A stretch of DNA of 64,000 nt from Shinisaurus crocodilurus (GCA_021292165.1 CM037880.1:22032051-22096050); one strand, 5' to 3'. Positions 42,086-52,855 are shown, counted from the first letter of the stretch. Numbers and translations: made by a program. Notes: generated by a model from the sequence alone, not told the origin.

Positions 42086-42725
42086 ATTATTTTTATATAT
42101 TCTGTTGTATTTGTGCATATAAGCATTTAACAGAACTCCTAAGAAATCCCTGGTACTTCAGGAAGAAATTTTCTCACTGGTTCTATTAACTAGTGACTTG
42201 TTTGTTTGTTTGTTTGTTTGTCCTATAATGTGTGGTTTGGCTCTTGGCCTGAATTGTTCAATATAGGCCATTTCCTTCGGTGCACTTGGTCTTTGCTTGT
42301 GGCTCTGAATTGCACCATCCTGCCTGAAGGGTACCACTGTATGGATGTGCGGGCTGGCTTTGCCATGAAGCAATATGCAATGCAGAGTCTCTTATTTTCA
42401 TCAGGGTCACAAGGACTGCATGGTGCACTAGAGAACATATGAAGGTGCCATACATTGAGGCAGATTGTTGGTTCGTCAATGCAGTCTGCAACATCAAGCC
42501 AGGTTCTCTCTCTCTCTCGCTCTCTCGCTCTCGCTCTCTCGCTCTCTTGCATTGCTTAACATCCAGACCAATGAAGAGTACTGGAGAACTCAAAAGCTTG
42601 CTCATTATTTTGTCACATTTGGGCTGGTCCTAATAAAGGTATTGCCTGACTGTGGGTTTTGGATTTTTCGTATGGAGCTCCACAGCTTCTTCTTGATTTT
42701 TTTTTTGTCTCACACAGGTAGGGGC
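42086..42725. other. Unassigned intergenic sequence
   Basis: No supported gene. Contains the TC microsatellite at 42507-42546 and a (TTTG)n run near 42199-42220. Confidence 0.5.
42507..42546. repeat. (TC)n microsatellite with CG interruptions
   Basis: TC dinucleotides interrupted regularly by 'tcgc'. Confidence 0.93.
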
Positions 42726-42734
42726 TCTTCTCCA

Positions 42735-42832
42735 CCTCTTTCCCAGTGCTGTGACCTGAGACCCTTTGAAATGCCAGGGATTTGACCTTGAGCCTCCTGT
42801 ATGCAAAGCATATGCTCTGTCAGTGAACTGGT
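42735..42832 (-). repeat. tRNA-headed SINE fragment
   Basis: Minus-strand remnant of the tRNA-Ala-headed SINE: on + it reads 'ctgtatgcaaagcatatgctctgtcagtgaac' for the head. The tail is not preserved. Confidence 0.6.
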
Positions 42833-43017
42833 AGAGTACTCTCTTCCTTGGACCACAGCTTCAAAACCACCGTTGTATAGCAACCAGGTTAAGATTTTTA
42901 TTTCTTAGGTCTAGGGGGGCTAGCTATATGAGAGTTATTGTTGTGCAGAAGCTAAAGATTAGATTCTCAGCTCAGTCACTTATCCATTGAGTGGCCTTAA
43001 TGGCCTGTTCTCAGCAT

Positions 43018-43118
43018 CACAGTGCAATCCTATACATGTCTACGGAGAAGAAAGTCCCACTGAGTTCAGTGGGATTTAATCTTGGATAACTGTATACAGG
43101 ATTGTACCTTCAGTTTCC
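43018..43118. mobile_element. Short inverted-repeat MITE
   Basis: Starts 'gtgcaatcctatacatgtct' and ends 'actgtatacaggattgtac'; the centre has 'cccactgagttcagtggga'. Matches the style of 44170-44265 and 44595-44690. Confidence 0.65.
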
Positions 43119-43137
43119 CATCAGCAAAATGGAAATA

Positions 43138-43360
43138 TTTATTTATATCTCACCCTTTTTTCCTGCAAAGAACCAAGGCAGCTTACATAATCCTCTTCCT
43201 ACTTTCCATCTTATCCTCACAACAGCCCTGTGAGGTAAGTCAGGCTGAGAGTCAGTGACTGGCCCAAAGTCACCCAGTGAGCTTCATGGCTGGGTGGGTA
43301 CTAGTACTCAGGTCTCCTGAGTCCCAGTCCAGCACTCTAACCACTACACCGCACTGGATC
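43138..43360 (-). repeat. tRNA-derived SINE (Sauria-SINE-like)
   Basis: Minus-strand copy: tail 'atttatatctcacccttttttcctgc' on +, body 'gtcagtgactggcccaaagtcacccagtgagcttcatgg', head 'cactctaaccactacaccgcactgg'. Confidence 0.88.
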
Positions 43361-43587
43361 TCTTAATACTGGCCTGCTTTGCAGACAATTGCAAGGATGT
43401 TGGCTACAGGTTTAGCAGTGCCTCCTTTATACAGAACCAGACAAATGGTGTATCTTCTAGACAGGACCAGTCCCATCACCTAAGCAACAACTTACAGCAA
43501 GTCTTGTATGTGATGTCCAAGATCTCTATGAATCTCAGCCAAGGCTCTTTCCCAGTCCTTCTGTCTCTGAGGATCAAATCTGAGACT

Positions 43588-43732
43588 TTATCAGCCTTCT
43601 CCAACCTGGTGCCCTGCAGATGATGTTGGGCCACAACTTTCATCATCCCTGAGCATCCCTGGCTGGGGCTGATGGGAGCTGGATGTCCCATCCCAAGCAT
43701 CTTGAGGACACAGCACTGGGGAAGTCTGCCTT
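43588..43732. mobile_element. Palindromic hAT-type MITE (diverged)
   Basis: 'cagccttctccaacctggtgccctgcagatg' on the left and the inverse 'gaggacacagcactggggaagtctg' on the right with 'ctggctggggctgatgggagct' in the centre. Diverged, no clear duplication. Confidence 0.65.
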
Positions 43733-44165
43733 ATGTATTCATGCCCTATCAGGGAGTTATGGTTTCTTCCAGTGATATGTAATATACAAATAAAGGTTAG
43801 GGATCCCAATTTTAAACCACAAGCTTTTCTCCAAATATCAAAAAGAAGACCTTATTATTGCACACACAAAAAGTCTATTTGGTTTTGGCCATCCAGTGAT
43901 AACACCATCCCTTTGAGAGGAAAGTGATAATTATAAAACACTTTGAAAGCTTACCGTACCTGATTTCCGTAAGTGAAACAACTGCTCGCAAACTTCCTAG
44001 TCTTCAGATGTTTAGAGTTCCTTTGTTAACCAAGGAAAAATAGTAAGATGAAAAATAGATAAGGTTGATCATTCTTGTTAGACCAGCTTCATTGAGTGCA
44101 AGGGTATGAGTTACACAGTTTGCAAGTTTTTGAGTTACACAGAATTCTTTGTCTGGTTAAGGTAT
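43733..44165. other. Unassigned intergenic sequence
   Basis: AT-rich, no gene or clear repeat recognised. Confidence 0.5.
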
Positions 44166-44167
44166 GG

Positions 44168-44268
44168 TATGTATTTGATGCAATCCTATACACATTTACC
44201 TGCAAATAGAGTCAAATAAACTCAATGGGACTTACTTCTGAGTAGACACATATAGGATTGCATTGCAC
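44168..44268. mobile_element. Short inverted-repeat MITE
   Basis: 'gatgcaatcctatacacatttacc' on the left and 'gagtagacacatataggattgcattg' on the right, with 'cttacttctgagtaga' near the right end. One of a local cluster with 44595-44690 and 44700-44797. Confidence 0.7.
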
Positions 44269-44589
44269 AGGTCTTGGGATTCCCCTATACCTGAAGTGGG
44301 ACAAGATATTTCTTGGTGTGGTTCTGAATCGATTTGGTTGCCAAGTTTGGTAACCCGACAGGCTAAGCTTGTGCCCAGAGCAAAATATTTCTCAAGGGAT
44401 AGTTTGTGTTACATCCAAGATGGCCAGGAAATAACTTTTCTGAAATGTAATCTAGCCCAGGATTGCAATTTCATTTCAGTGCTGTCCACCGAGCATTTGA
44501 ATCGCTAATCAGATTTTATAATACCAGTCAATAAAAATAGATCATGCCAGATGATCATTGGCCCTATTTTACAGAAATGAGAATCAAGA

Positions 44590-44797
44590 CTGAGGCTGCA
44601 ATCCTATATCTACTGGCCTGGGAATAAGCTCCATAGAGCTCACTGGGAGTTACTTCTGAGTAGATATGTATAGGATTGCACTGTGAGGGCCTTTCTACAT
44701 TACAGGCAAACAGTGCATGTCTACTCAGAAGTAAGTCCTATTGCATTCAATGGAGATTATCTCCAGGTAAATGGGGGTATAGGATTGTAGCCTTAAA
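44590..44797. mobile_element. Two adjacent short inverted-repeat MITEs
   Basis: 44592-44686 runs from 'gctgcaatcctatat' to 'gtataggattgcactg'. 44710-44793 contains 'gtctactcagaagtaagtcc' and ends 'gtataggattgtagcc'. Both are copies of the family at 43018 and 44168. Confidence 0.65.
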
Positions 44798-44830
44798 CTA
44801 GCTGCGGACAAGTTATATGACCCTCTAGAG

Positions 44831-44935
44831 CAGTGTTTTCCAACCTTGGGTCCCCAGATGTGTTTGGCCTACAACTCCCAGCATGCCCCAGCCAGCGCCA
44901 AAAACATCTGGGGACCCAAGGCCATCCCCCATGCC
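44831..44935. mobile_element. Palindromic hAT-type MITE
   Basis: 'cagtgttttccaaccttgggtccccagatg' and the inverse 'aaaaacatctggggacccaagg'. It is the same family as the clean 89-bp copy at 28746, with the right terminus lost. Confidence 0.75.
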
Positions 44936-45247
44936 AGAACACACAACTATATTAAATATGAACTGTTTTTTATTATATTTATTTAACACTAAATAAAAGC
45001 AAGCAATATAAGCTAATTATTTACTTATAACTAGGGCAACAGAAAGAAATACAAATTTTCATCACTGTTTTATGCATTTTTTAATAAAACTGTTATAAGG
45101 GGTGGGAATGCAAATGCAAAAATTTGTGGTACTCTGGTACTCTGTGGTGCACCCCTTCCCTTGGTGCCCTAAGCACGTGCTGATATTGCTTAATTATTAT
45201 TAATAATAATAATTTTATTTAAATTTTATATATACATTTATAAAAGA
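44936..45247. other. Unassigned AT-rich sequence
   Basis: Includes AT-rich simple sequence near 45195-45240. No gene. Confidence 0.5.
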
Positions 45248-45475
45248 GCCAGTGTGGCATAGTACTCAGGAGATCCAGGTTCTAGTCCCCGCTCGGCCAT
45301 GAAACTCACTGGGTGACTTTGGGCCTGTCACTGACTCTCAGCCTAACCTACCTCACAGGGTTGTTGTGAGGATAAAATGGAGAGGAGGAGGAGGATTATG
45401 TAAGCCGCCTTGGGTTCCTTGCAGGAAAAAAGGCAGGGTATAAATATAATTAAATAAATAATAAATAAATAAATA
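45248..45475 (+). repeat. tRNA-derived SINE (Sauria-SINE-like)
   Basis: Head 'gccagtgtggcatagtactcagg' has lost ~20 bases of the usual head. The body and tail are well preserved, ending 'gcaggaaaaaaggcagggtataaatataattaaataaat'. Confidence 0.88.
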
Positions 45476-46250
45476 CCGCCCAACAGCCGAATGGTTAATC
45501 CAGGGCTGGATCTGCCTAATGGTCAATCAATACTTTGGCAAAAGATTACACTACCAGTGAACAGACGTGTCTTCATCTGCTGCCTTTCTGCTTACATGTG
45601 ATTTTTTCTAAAGGGACATCTGCTCTCAAATGTCTACAGAAATGGCTAAAATCTCGTTACCCCAATTAAGTTTCAGGAAAAGCAGCTGCTGTGCTTAGGT
45701 GGAAGAGACACCCATGCACTCAAAGGTCCTAGCCTAACGTTCCTTGTGCACTTCAGAACTTCCACTTGCTTTAGAGTTGTCCTGAATGATCTCTTATTTA
45801 TGAAGTAATGAGCGGAACTGAGGATACGAACGCATTTATTTAAAAAATAAAAATTAAATATCAGCCTGCAATTCTGCTCCCAATGAAGTTAAAATGATGG
45901 ACACAGGATCAAAAATAGACAAGATGTTAATTGGGTGCAATCAATTAATGTGCAGGGGGTTTTTTTCAATTTAAATATGTCCTGCAGAGGAGGGGAACAG
46001 GGTCAAGACAATGGCATGTGAGGAGGGGAATTTAACTCTCCCCACTGCCACCAGAGTGCTGATAAAATCACCCCACCCGGCTGTAATTAGCCCAAGGAGG
46101 AAAGCTCCTGTTGGCACCAATAGGAGCTCCCCTCTGAGGCAGACAGCAGCGGGGCGGGGGGGGGTGTTTCAGCAGGACTGTGTGAGGGGGAAAGGGTCAA
46201 GCCCCCTTCACATGTGCCTCTCAGTCCTGTTCTCCACCACCTCCATCCCG
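45476..46250. other. Unassigned intergenic sequence
   Basis: 45500-45990 looks unique. 46000-46220 is GC-richer with a short frame and no domain. No gene is supported. Confidence 0.45.
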
Positions 46251-47110
46251 CAGCATTTATTTTAAAAAAATAAATTCTATACCAATAGCTCTCAGGGCAG
46301 GATACAATCTATCAATAAAACAATTCATTATTTATTTCAAGCATTTTTTTATCCCGCCCCCCAGCCAAAAAGGCTCCTGGAGTGACTTTCAAATTTAGGG
46401 ATGTGGAGAAATCCACAATGGATTCAAGTGAGTTTGAATTTCTATGACTCCGACCCACAGATTCTGCAGCGGACCGGCTTTTTCTGTGTCACACAGATTC
46501 CGTGGACTTGTGGGCTGTTTTGTTTTTGTTTTTAACTTTCCGGAACTGTATGCAAATTTAATCGTACAAAAATACAGGGTGGGGAGGAACCCACCAACTG
46601 AAAATGCGCATTTTCTTCCATAGGCTAAAGCATGAAAATGCAGATGGGGGGGGGGTTGAGCATATGTGTATTTTTGGAAGTGCACATCTGTGCAAATACG
46701 CACTTTCCAGCACGAACTCAAATTTGGGAAATTGCGAAAAATCCGATTCCATCAATGCTCCTGACAATTCATGAAACGCAGACGGAACGGATTTAACAAA
46801 ACCCATGCATCCCTAGCTCTCATACAATCAATTAAAAAAAGACAGTCTCTGCCTGCAGCCTTCAATATAAAAAGACATGACACAGAAGGAAAAAGGAATG
46901 GGGAAGGAAGAGGAAAAGCAACAAACTGCACTTCATAAAAATATAAAATAACTGATCCACTAAAATAAAATCAGCATCATCACTATAAAATCTGCACTAA
47001 TAATAAGCCAAGCAAATAAATCAAGCCAAGCTACAATCAATGAAACCCAAAAGCTTGGGGAAACAGCTGGGTCTTCATGTGGTGTCAGTGCCAGCCCAGC
47101 CTTCGAGGGA
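46251..47110 (-). mobile_element. LINE 3' end interrupted by a hAT-like element
   Basis: 46257-46330 and 46330-46395 carry minus-strand LINE tail sequence ('tctataccaatagctctcagggcaggatac', 'tatcccgccccccagcc'). 46396-46815 intervenes, and the tail-like sequence resumes with AT-rich 3'UTR-like DNA to about 47110. Assignment of the outer element is tentative. Confidence 0.45.
46396..46815. mobile_element. hAT-like element
   Basis: Begins 'TAGGGATGTGGAG' and ends 'CCATGCATCCCTA', short inverted termini as at 1503-2187 and 48822-49103. The interior contains repeated 'aaaatgcgcattttc' and 'gcacatctgtgcaaatacgcac' inversions. The 8-bp duplication is not clear. Confidence 0.55.
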
Positions 47111-48695
47111 AACATATTCCATAACAGGGGTCCCTACATGCTTACGTGTTCCTACTGTCACATCTAGTTTAGCATCAAGTGTGCAAACTGAGTGCAGAAG
47201 GATGACATACTTGCAGCCTGGATCCAAACACACTGACTGGGCAGGTGTTCGCATTCAAGCCTGTTGGGGATTGCCAAAAGACCTGGGAGAGGATATTGTG
47301 ATATATTATCTCTCCCCTCTTGCTTTTGCAAACACAGCAGAGTATACCCAACTACAGGCGAAAAACATGTGCGTGTGCGGAGCTGCTGGTTAAAGCAGGG
47401 CTGGGCATTTAGTTGATACAGACTGTCCCTTTTGGACAGGCTGGATCTTCACCTGGTTTCCCCCTTACACTACCAATAAGACAAATAGTCTTTTGAAGGT
47501 TAAAAACAGAGTTTACTCACTCAGATCTTGCAGACTGGATATAGGCAGGCTTAAGAATGTATTTACAGTTGTGCAGGAATCATATGGTAGTCGACCTGTT
47601 CTGAACTTGGGAAAAGTTCAGAACTGCAACTCAGCTACATCTTCAGACATGTTGCACACACAAGTTCATGGCTCAGACTGTTTTCCGGGGACAGGAAGAG
47701 AAGGCGACTGGCAACGCCCACATCCTGCACCAGGTGAGTCCTGGGTAGCATTCCACAGAGTGTCTGCTCTAGGATGCAGAGACTCTGTGGTCCCAATTAC
47801 GTCATGTACCTATACATGGCTTGAGGTTTTGACTGCTCATTCCCAACAAAGCCTGAAGCTTGAGCCTCTCACATAGACCTGAGTGCTGGCTGCCACTGAG
47901 CCCAGCCCAAAGGAGAGGAATGCAGGATGACCTGATGAGCTGTTTGTGCAAAGCACTGCTCCACTGAATTCCCCCACCACCACCACCATTCTCATTCCAT
48001 TTGATAGAAAAGCAATTGCTTTCGGGGGGGGAAACGTTCAAAGGAGAATAAAATTTCGAGAAATTCTCAAGGATCAGGGGGGGGTGCTTCTTGTGCCAAG
48101 GCGCACATGTGAGTGTCCAGTCTTTCATGGTGCAATAATCGCTCTGGCAACCTCCCTGGCTTCCCGCACTTCAGCTAAAGCCCAGGGGCAGGAACCATGT
48201 GGTAACTCCTCCCCAGCCAGGCTCTCTCCCCCCCCCCCCTCAGATCAGCAAGTGCAGGCAGCAGGGAAGGCTGCAGAGTGATGTGCAGTAGAAACAAAGA
48301 AGAAGAAAACACAGCACCCTTAGCCACCTTGCAACGATAAGGTAAGGTCAAAAACACCATCAAATGATATCCTAAAGCACCCTGAGAATGACGCCAAAAA
48401 GAAAAAGAAAAAAGCCCCTATCATGGGGAAGGATAACATTCGGGAAATCGGAGGACAGCACTAGGCAAAGTGCTCCTTCAACTTTGACAGGTGAGAACCC
48501 ATGGCAAGAACTCTCATTCATACACATTACACACACTTGCCAGGCTTCCATTTTGGCTGGAGCACAGAAGGGACTCGACCTCCAGTTATTCCTGGTCCCA
48601 GCAGCCCCCCTGGTAGCCTTCACTTCAGCCCCACAGACTTGACCTTGCATAAGTCCTTCCCTTGCACTGGCATGATTATGACAATGCAAGAGACT
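47111..48695. other. Unassigned intergenic sequence
   Basis: No supported gene. 47395-47900 may be an unidentified old repeat. Runs of C or G occur near 48025, 48078 and 48230. The open frames of 60-127 codons on both strands overlap and lack domains. Confidence 0.45.
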
Positions 48696-48697
48696 TA

Positions 48698-48797
48698 GGG
48701 GGCAATCCTATGTGGGTTTGGACAGAAGAAAGTTCTACAACGCTGGGAGCTGTAGGACTTTTTTCTGTCGAAACACGCATAGGATTGCGCCCTCAGA
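48698..48797. mobile_element. Palindromic MITE with GCAATCCTATG termini
   Basis: 'gggcaatcctatgtgggtttggacagaagaaagttctacaacgctggga' and its inverse ending 'cgcataggattgcgccc'. Copy of the family at 9253-9390. Confidence 0.75.
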
Positions 48798-48821
48798 AGG
48801 TGCAGCCGGGACTATGTAGAA

Positions 48822-49103
48822 CAGGGGTGCACAACCTTTTTGACCCCAAGGGCCTCATGTAATGCTGGGCTGGGGTGGCACACACACGGGCATACTCAGA
48901 TGCGCGCGTGCACACAGACAACACACATCCCAGCAGTGGGAAATGGGTGATCTCTATAAGGATCTCTGGGGAGGGAGTGGAAAGTACAGGCAGCAGGGAA
49001 ATTGGCAGGAGGGATTTGGCAGTGGGGCTGTGGTGTGGCGTCAGGGCTCACTGGGGGAGGCTGCAGGAAAAGTCTTGGAGGGCCACAGACTGTGCATCCC
49101 TAA
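48822..49103. mobile_element. hAT non-autonomous element
   Basis: Left end CAGGGGTGCACAACC, right end 'GACTGTGCATCCCTAA'. Flanked by ATGTAGAA (48814-48821) and TTGTAGAA (49104-49111), a 7-of-8 duplication. The interior is G-rich and keeps two overlapping frames open, neither with a domain. Confidence 0.75.
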
Positions 49104-49267
49104 TTGTAGAACAAAACCTTGCATGGCTCAGAAGAGGGTGGAGAAGGAATCTGTTACCGGAAAGATGCCAGAGTGGCTTTAGGAGTCACTTTCCTACCTA
49201 TATCTGGCCTCATGTTTGCAACTTGGCATAGCCAATACACATCTCCTTAGGACAAATAAACCTAACT

Positions 49268-49503
49268 TTCTAGTTATTATCTTGTTTCATTTATATCTTG
49301 CCTTTTCTTCAAGGAGCTCAAGTCAATTTCTCCTGCCCCCCTTTTTTTATCCTCACAACAACCCTGCGAGGTAGGTGGAGAGAGAGTGATTGGCCCAGGG
49401 TAACCCAGTGAGCTTCATGACCGAGTGGGGCTTGCACTGGGATCTCCCCAGTCCCCAACCAAACTCTCTCTCTCTAACCACTACACCACACTGCCTCTCA
49501 GTA
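49268..49503 (-). repeat. tRNA-derived SINE (Sauria-SINE-like)
   Basis: Diverged minus-strand copy: 'ttatatcttgccttttcttcaagg' tail, 'atcctcacaacaaccctgcgaggtagg' body, 'ctctctaaccactacaccacactgcc' head. Confidence 0.82.
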
Positions 49504-49849
49504 GCACCAGTGTGATACAAGCAGCAGCTGCATAACACACCCACTCAAGAGAAACACATTCATCCTGCAGGCATGCCGAGTCAAGGGAAATGGATTCCCA
49601 GATACCAAGGACAGGAGTCCCCCTGGGGAGATTGGGGTGTTCACACAAACACCCTGGGAAAGAGCACATTGAATGAGATTGGTCACGAGCCCCACCAATG
49701 TAAGGAGGCCGTGCACAGAAGGTTTGCTTCACTTGTATTCCATTGTCCATGCGCAGGATGAAACGTAGGGGATGGTAGCGGCTATGTCCTTGAATCAGTG
49801 CAAGCCTGCATCCTGCACTATAGCCACTGGCCTCACAACCATTGGTGCA
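49504..49849. other. Unassigned intergenic sequence
   Basis: A minus-strand open frame of 161 codons (49481-49966) crosses this stretch, a SINE and a MITE. It has no recognised domain and is rejected as a gene. Confidence 0.5.
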
Positions 49850-49851
49850 TA

Positions 49852-50113
49852 CAGTAATACCTTGGATTGCAAGCATAATTCGTTCCGGAAACGTGCTTGT
49901 AATCCAAAACACTCTTATATCAAAGCGAGTCTCTGGCGGGCGTGAGCGGGGCCGATTTCGGCCCACTATGCCCGCTCAGGGCGAAGCGGTTACATCCCTA
50001 CGGTTGTCTTGCAAGACCTTGCTCGTTTATCAAGTCAATTTTTTAAAAAAAAAAATTTGCTTGTCTTGCAAAACACTCTCAGACCAAGTTACTTGCAATC
50101 CAAGGTATTACTG
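49852..50113. mobile_element. Mariner-like MITE
   Basis: Starts CAGTAATACCTTGGATTGCA and ends with the exact inverse TGCAATCCAAGGTATTACTG, with inner inverted words 'gcttgtaatccaaaacactct' and 'cttgcaaaacactct'. TA precedes the left end (49850-49851); the right flank is AA, a probable mutation. 262 bp with no transposase. Confidence 0.85.
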
Positions 50114-50135
50114 AACTACCAGGGAACAGAGCACA

Positions 50136-50340
50136 GAGAAGGGGCCCTGGCTCAGTGGTAGAGCACCTGCTTTGCATGCAGAGGGGCCCCGGGTTCAATC
50201 CCTGGCAGCATCACCAGGTAGGATTAGGAAAGAATCCTGTGTGAAACCCCAGAGAGCCACTGCCAGTCAGTGTCAACAGTACCAAGCTAGATGGACCACT
50301 CGGGTCTCACTCGGTATAAGGCAGCTTTCTGTGTTTCCAT
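50136..50340 (+). repeat. tRNA-Ala-headed SINE with CR1-like tail
   Basis: Head 'ggccctggctcagtggtagagcacctgctttgcatgcag', B-box 'ggttcaatccc', tail 'ctagatggaccactcgggtctcactcggtataaggcagctttctgtg'. Confidence 0.88.
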
Positions 50341-50492
50341 TTATCAAAGGAATAGCAGGACACCACCACAACCTGTGCAATACACAGATCAGAGGAGTGC
50401 AGAGGCGACCTTTGCCTCCATGCTCCTCCGCCCACGCATAGGATGCCCATAATCCTGTGAGTTCAGAGGGTTATTATGAACAGCCTCCTTGG

Positions 50493-50668
50493 ATACAGGC
50501 CTGTGGCTCACGTTGGCTCAGCTTGTCTGAGTGTGGAAAGCTAAGCAGGGTCAGGCCTGGTTATTACTTGGATGGGAGACCCCTCCTCTAGTTTCCTGCA
50601 CTGAGCAGGGGGTTGGACTCGATGGCCTTGTAGGCTCCTTCCAACTCTATGATCTATGAAATCTATGG
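50493..50668 (+). repeat. 5S rRNA-headed SINE with CR1 tail (copy B)
   Basis: Same structure and limits as copy A at 29663-29833, with six substitutions over about 165 bp. Unlike copy A, this copy keeps 'attacttggatgggagacc' closer to 5S rRNA, and its CR1 tail ('gcactgagcaggg', 'cgatggccttgtagg') is closer to the CR1 at 11277-15662. Unrelated flanking sequences confirm independent insertion. Confidence 0.9.
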
Positions 50669-51540
50669 ATTGTGCCCTAAATTTTATTATTTTAGTTCCC
50701 AAGATGCGGGTTTCAAGTTTTATGTTGGCATGTCTATTCGTTGTATGTTCTTTTTTTCACTGGGATCTTATCGGTATATTTGTGTGTGTGTGTGTGTTTT
50801 GTGTAATGACTAAAGAAATGGATTGATGAGGCATTTAGGGGCACAGTCCGATGCATGTTTAGACAGAAAAAAAGGCCTACGAGCACGCCCCAGTCAGCAT
50901 GGGATTTGACAGTGAGTCTTACCTTGAAGTTTGACAGTGAGTCTTACTAGGAAGTACCGTAAGTTTAAAATAAACTCAAAGGGACTTGTTTCCAAGTGGG
51001 TGGGTGGGTGGTGTGAGCTTGTATACACACACACACACACACACACGCACGCATACATACATATGCATCCTTAGGCCACAGTTGTTTAGAAGTAATATGA
51101 TTGTTCAACATGGTAGTGCTGAAGGAGAACACAATTGAATCCCATAGTGCAATCCTTGCTATTCTGGCATTTGTGTACCGTACTAAAAATAATAATAAAG
51201 AGCCCACTGGTCTGGTGTTATTATTCGCATCATTACATTAACACTGGGTAAATACTTAAATGTCTTTCGCGCATGCTGGGGATTATTGCTTTCATGCAGC
51301 CTGATCCTGTGCATGCCTACTTCAGTTGACGCCATGAAAGTTACTCACAGGCAAGTTGCTGCTGCGTACCCAATCCGTTCCGTAGGCACGTTTACTCGGA
51401 AGTAAAGCCCTACGACATAGTCCAACGGGGATCACACACAAAGCTCGCAAAGGAATTATTATTGTAGATTTAAACCAAAATTGGAAATAGGAATTAAAAT
51501 GGAGGCATTTACAACACACACAACAACTAAGGAAGGGAGC
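50669..51540. other. Unassigned with microsatellites
   Basis: Includes a (GT)n at 50779-50799, a half copy of the GCAATCCTATG MITE near 50838-50905, and (TGGG)n plus (CA)n at 50996-51064. No gene. Confidence 0.5.
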
Positions 51541-52240
51541 GCACTGTTCAGTTTTCCCTTCGCGCGCCCGTCGTTTCCCTTTTAACTAGAAGACAACCGG
51601 TGGAAGAGTTAACCATTTAACAGCTCAAGCAAATGCATGATTTTACTAGAGGTAAGACCCAGGGAATCCGGGGTGGGGTTATTCCCTAATAGCCGCGCAT
51701 AGCGACCGCAGGCCGATCTTCCAAGCAGCCAAGCGAGGGACGCCCATGAAGAAACTTGCGTCGGACAGAACATCCACTACCGGGGGTCCGGGTGTGTGTG
51801 TGTTGGTTTTGCGCCACGTGGTGCCGTCCATCCACCGCCCGTCCGTTAAACGGAGAGAGACTTTGCCTTCCGTTTCCCCCTTGCCAGGCCCTTTCCACTT
51901 TTTGTTTCGTTCCATTCCCACCCCCACCTTGACAAATCGCCCTCCGTCATCAAAGAAAAGGCCTCCCCCCCCCCCCCGCCCCCGGTTTCTTCTGCCACCC
52001 TCTTGGCTCAGTGGAACGCCCGTTCCCGCGACGGCAGTAATTACGGCCCCAGCGTGAGCTCCATACAAGCGCTAAATGAAACAGCGGATCAATTAAAAAA
52101 TAAACACTCCATTGGAAAACGAAGACAACCCCCTGGGACAGCCTAACAGGCGCAAATGAACCTGCCAGGCAGGCTGTCTGCCCGCTTTCTCCTCCCTCCT
52201 CCTCCTCCCCCCCTCCCCGTCCTCTGCGCTTAAGGTGGCT
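51541..52240. other. GC- and CpG-richer unique block
   Basis: This stretch has many CpGs ('cttcgcgcgcccgtcg', 'ccgcgcatagcgaccg', 'ccgcgacggcag') and little recognisable repeat. The 100-140 codon frames on both strands lack domains. It may be an unmethylated regulatory element or an unidentified exon/promoter, but no gene can be supported. Confidence 0.4.
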
Positions 52241-52443
52241 CGCGAGGATGGCAGGAGAAGCGAAGAGGGCGCAGGGAGAGGCAGAGCAACAGGTGCGCGC
52301 ATGCCGGAGCGTGTGCGCGACTGGAAACAAAAAGCGACAGATATAGCCCTGCTGGCCCAGGATGCTTGTTTGGACCACTGCGTATTGCTAGGGCAGGGCC
52401 GACCGGGGGTCCCGACCCTGGGGAGCCCCCTATTCCCTAGAGC

Positions 52444-52572
52444 AGGGCTCTCCAACCTTGGGTCCCCAGATGTCGCTGGACTACAGCTCCCAGAATCCCT
52501 TGCCATTAGCCATGCTGGCTGGGTATGCTGGGAGCTGTAGGCCAGCAACATCTGGGGACCCAAGGTTGAGAG

Positions 52573-52574
<2 letters not shown>
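52444..52574. mobile_element. Palindromic hAT-type MITE
   Basis: 'cagggctctccaaccttgggtccccagatg' and its inverse 'catctggggacccaaggttgagagc', with 'gccatgctggctgg' in the centre. The right flank is the ATT microsatellite, so the duplication cannot be checked. Confidence 0.8.
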
Positions 52575-52630
<56 letters not shown>

Positions 52631-52654
52631 AACAACAACAACAACAACAACAAC
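52574..52654. repeat. Compound (ATT)n-(AAC)n microsatellite
   Basis: About 17 ATT followed by about 8 AAC triplets, abutting the 3' end of a minus-strand LINE tail as at 37637. Confidence 0.93.
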
Positions 52655-52855
52655 TTAATTTCTATACTGCCCAATAGCCAAAGCTCTCTGGGCAGTTTAC
52701 AACAATTATAAAATTTTACAATAACATACAATTTAAAAAATACAAACAATAAAACATCAAAAATTTACACTAAACGTTTTAAAACAATTTTAAAATTACT
52801 TAAATAGCTAAAACAAGATATTACTTCAATAAAATAAAATAAACACAAAAAGCAG
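52655..52855 (-). mobile_element. LINE 3' tail fragment
   Basis: Minus-strand, non-coding: 'ttctatactgcccaatagccaaagctctctgggcagtttacaac' followed by AT-rich UTR. The same tail is at 31255-31345. Confidence 0.65.

Noticed and set aside
48862..49231. Overlapping 106- and 118-codon frames
   Set aside because: They lie mostly within the hAT element at 48822-49103 (running past its right end to 49231), overlap each other in different frames and lack domains.
49481..49966. 161-codon minus-strand frame
   Set aside because: It crosses a SINE, unique sequence and a mariner-like MITE, so it cannot be an old conserved exon.
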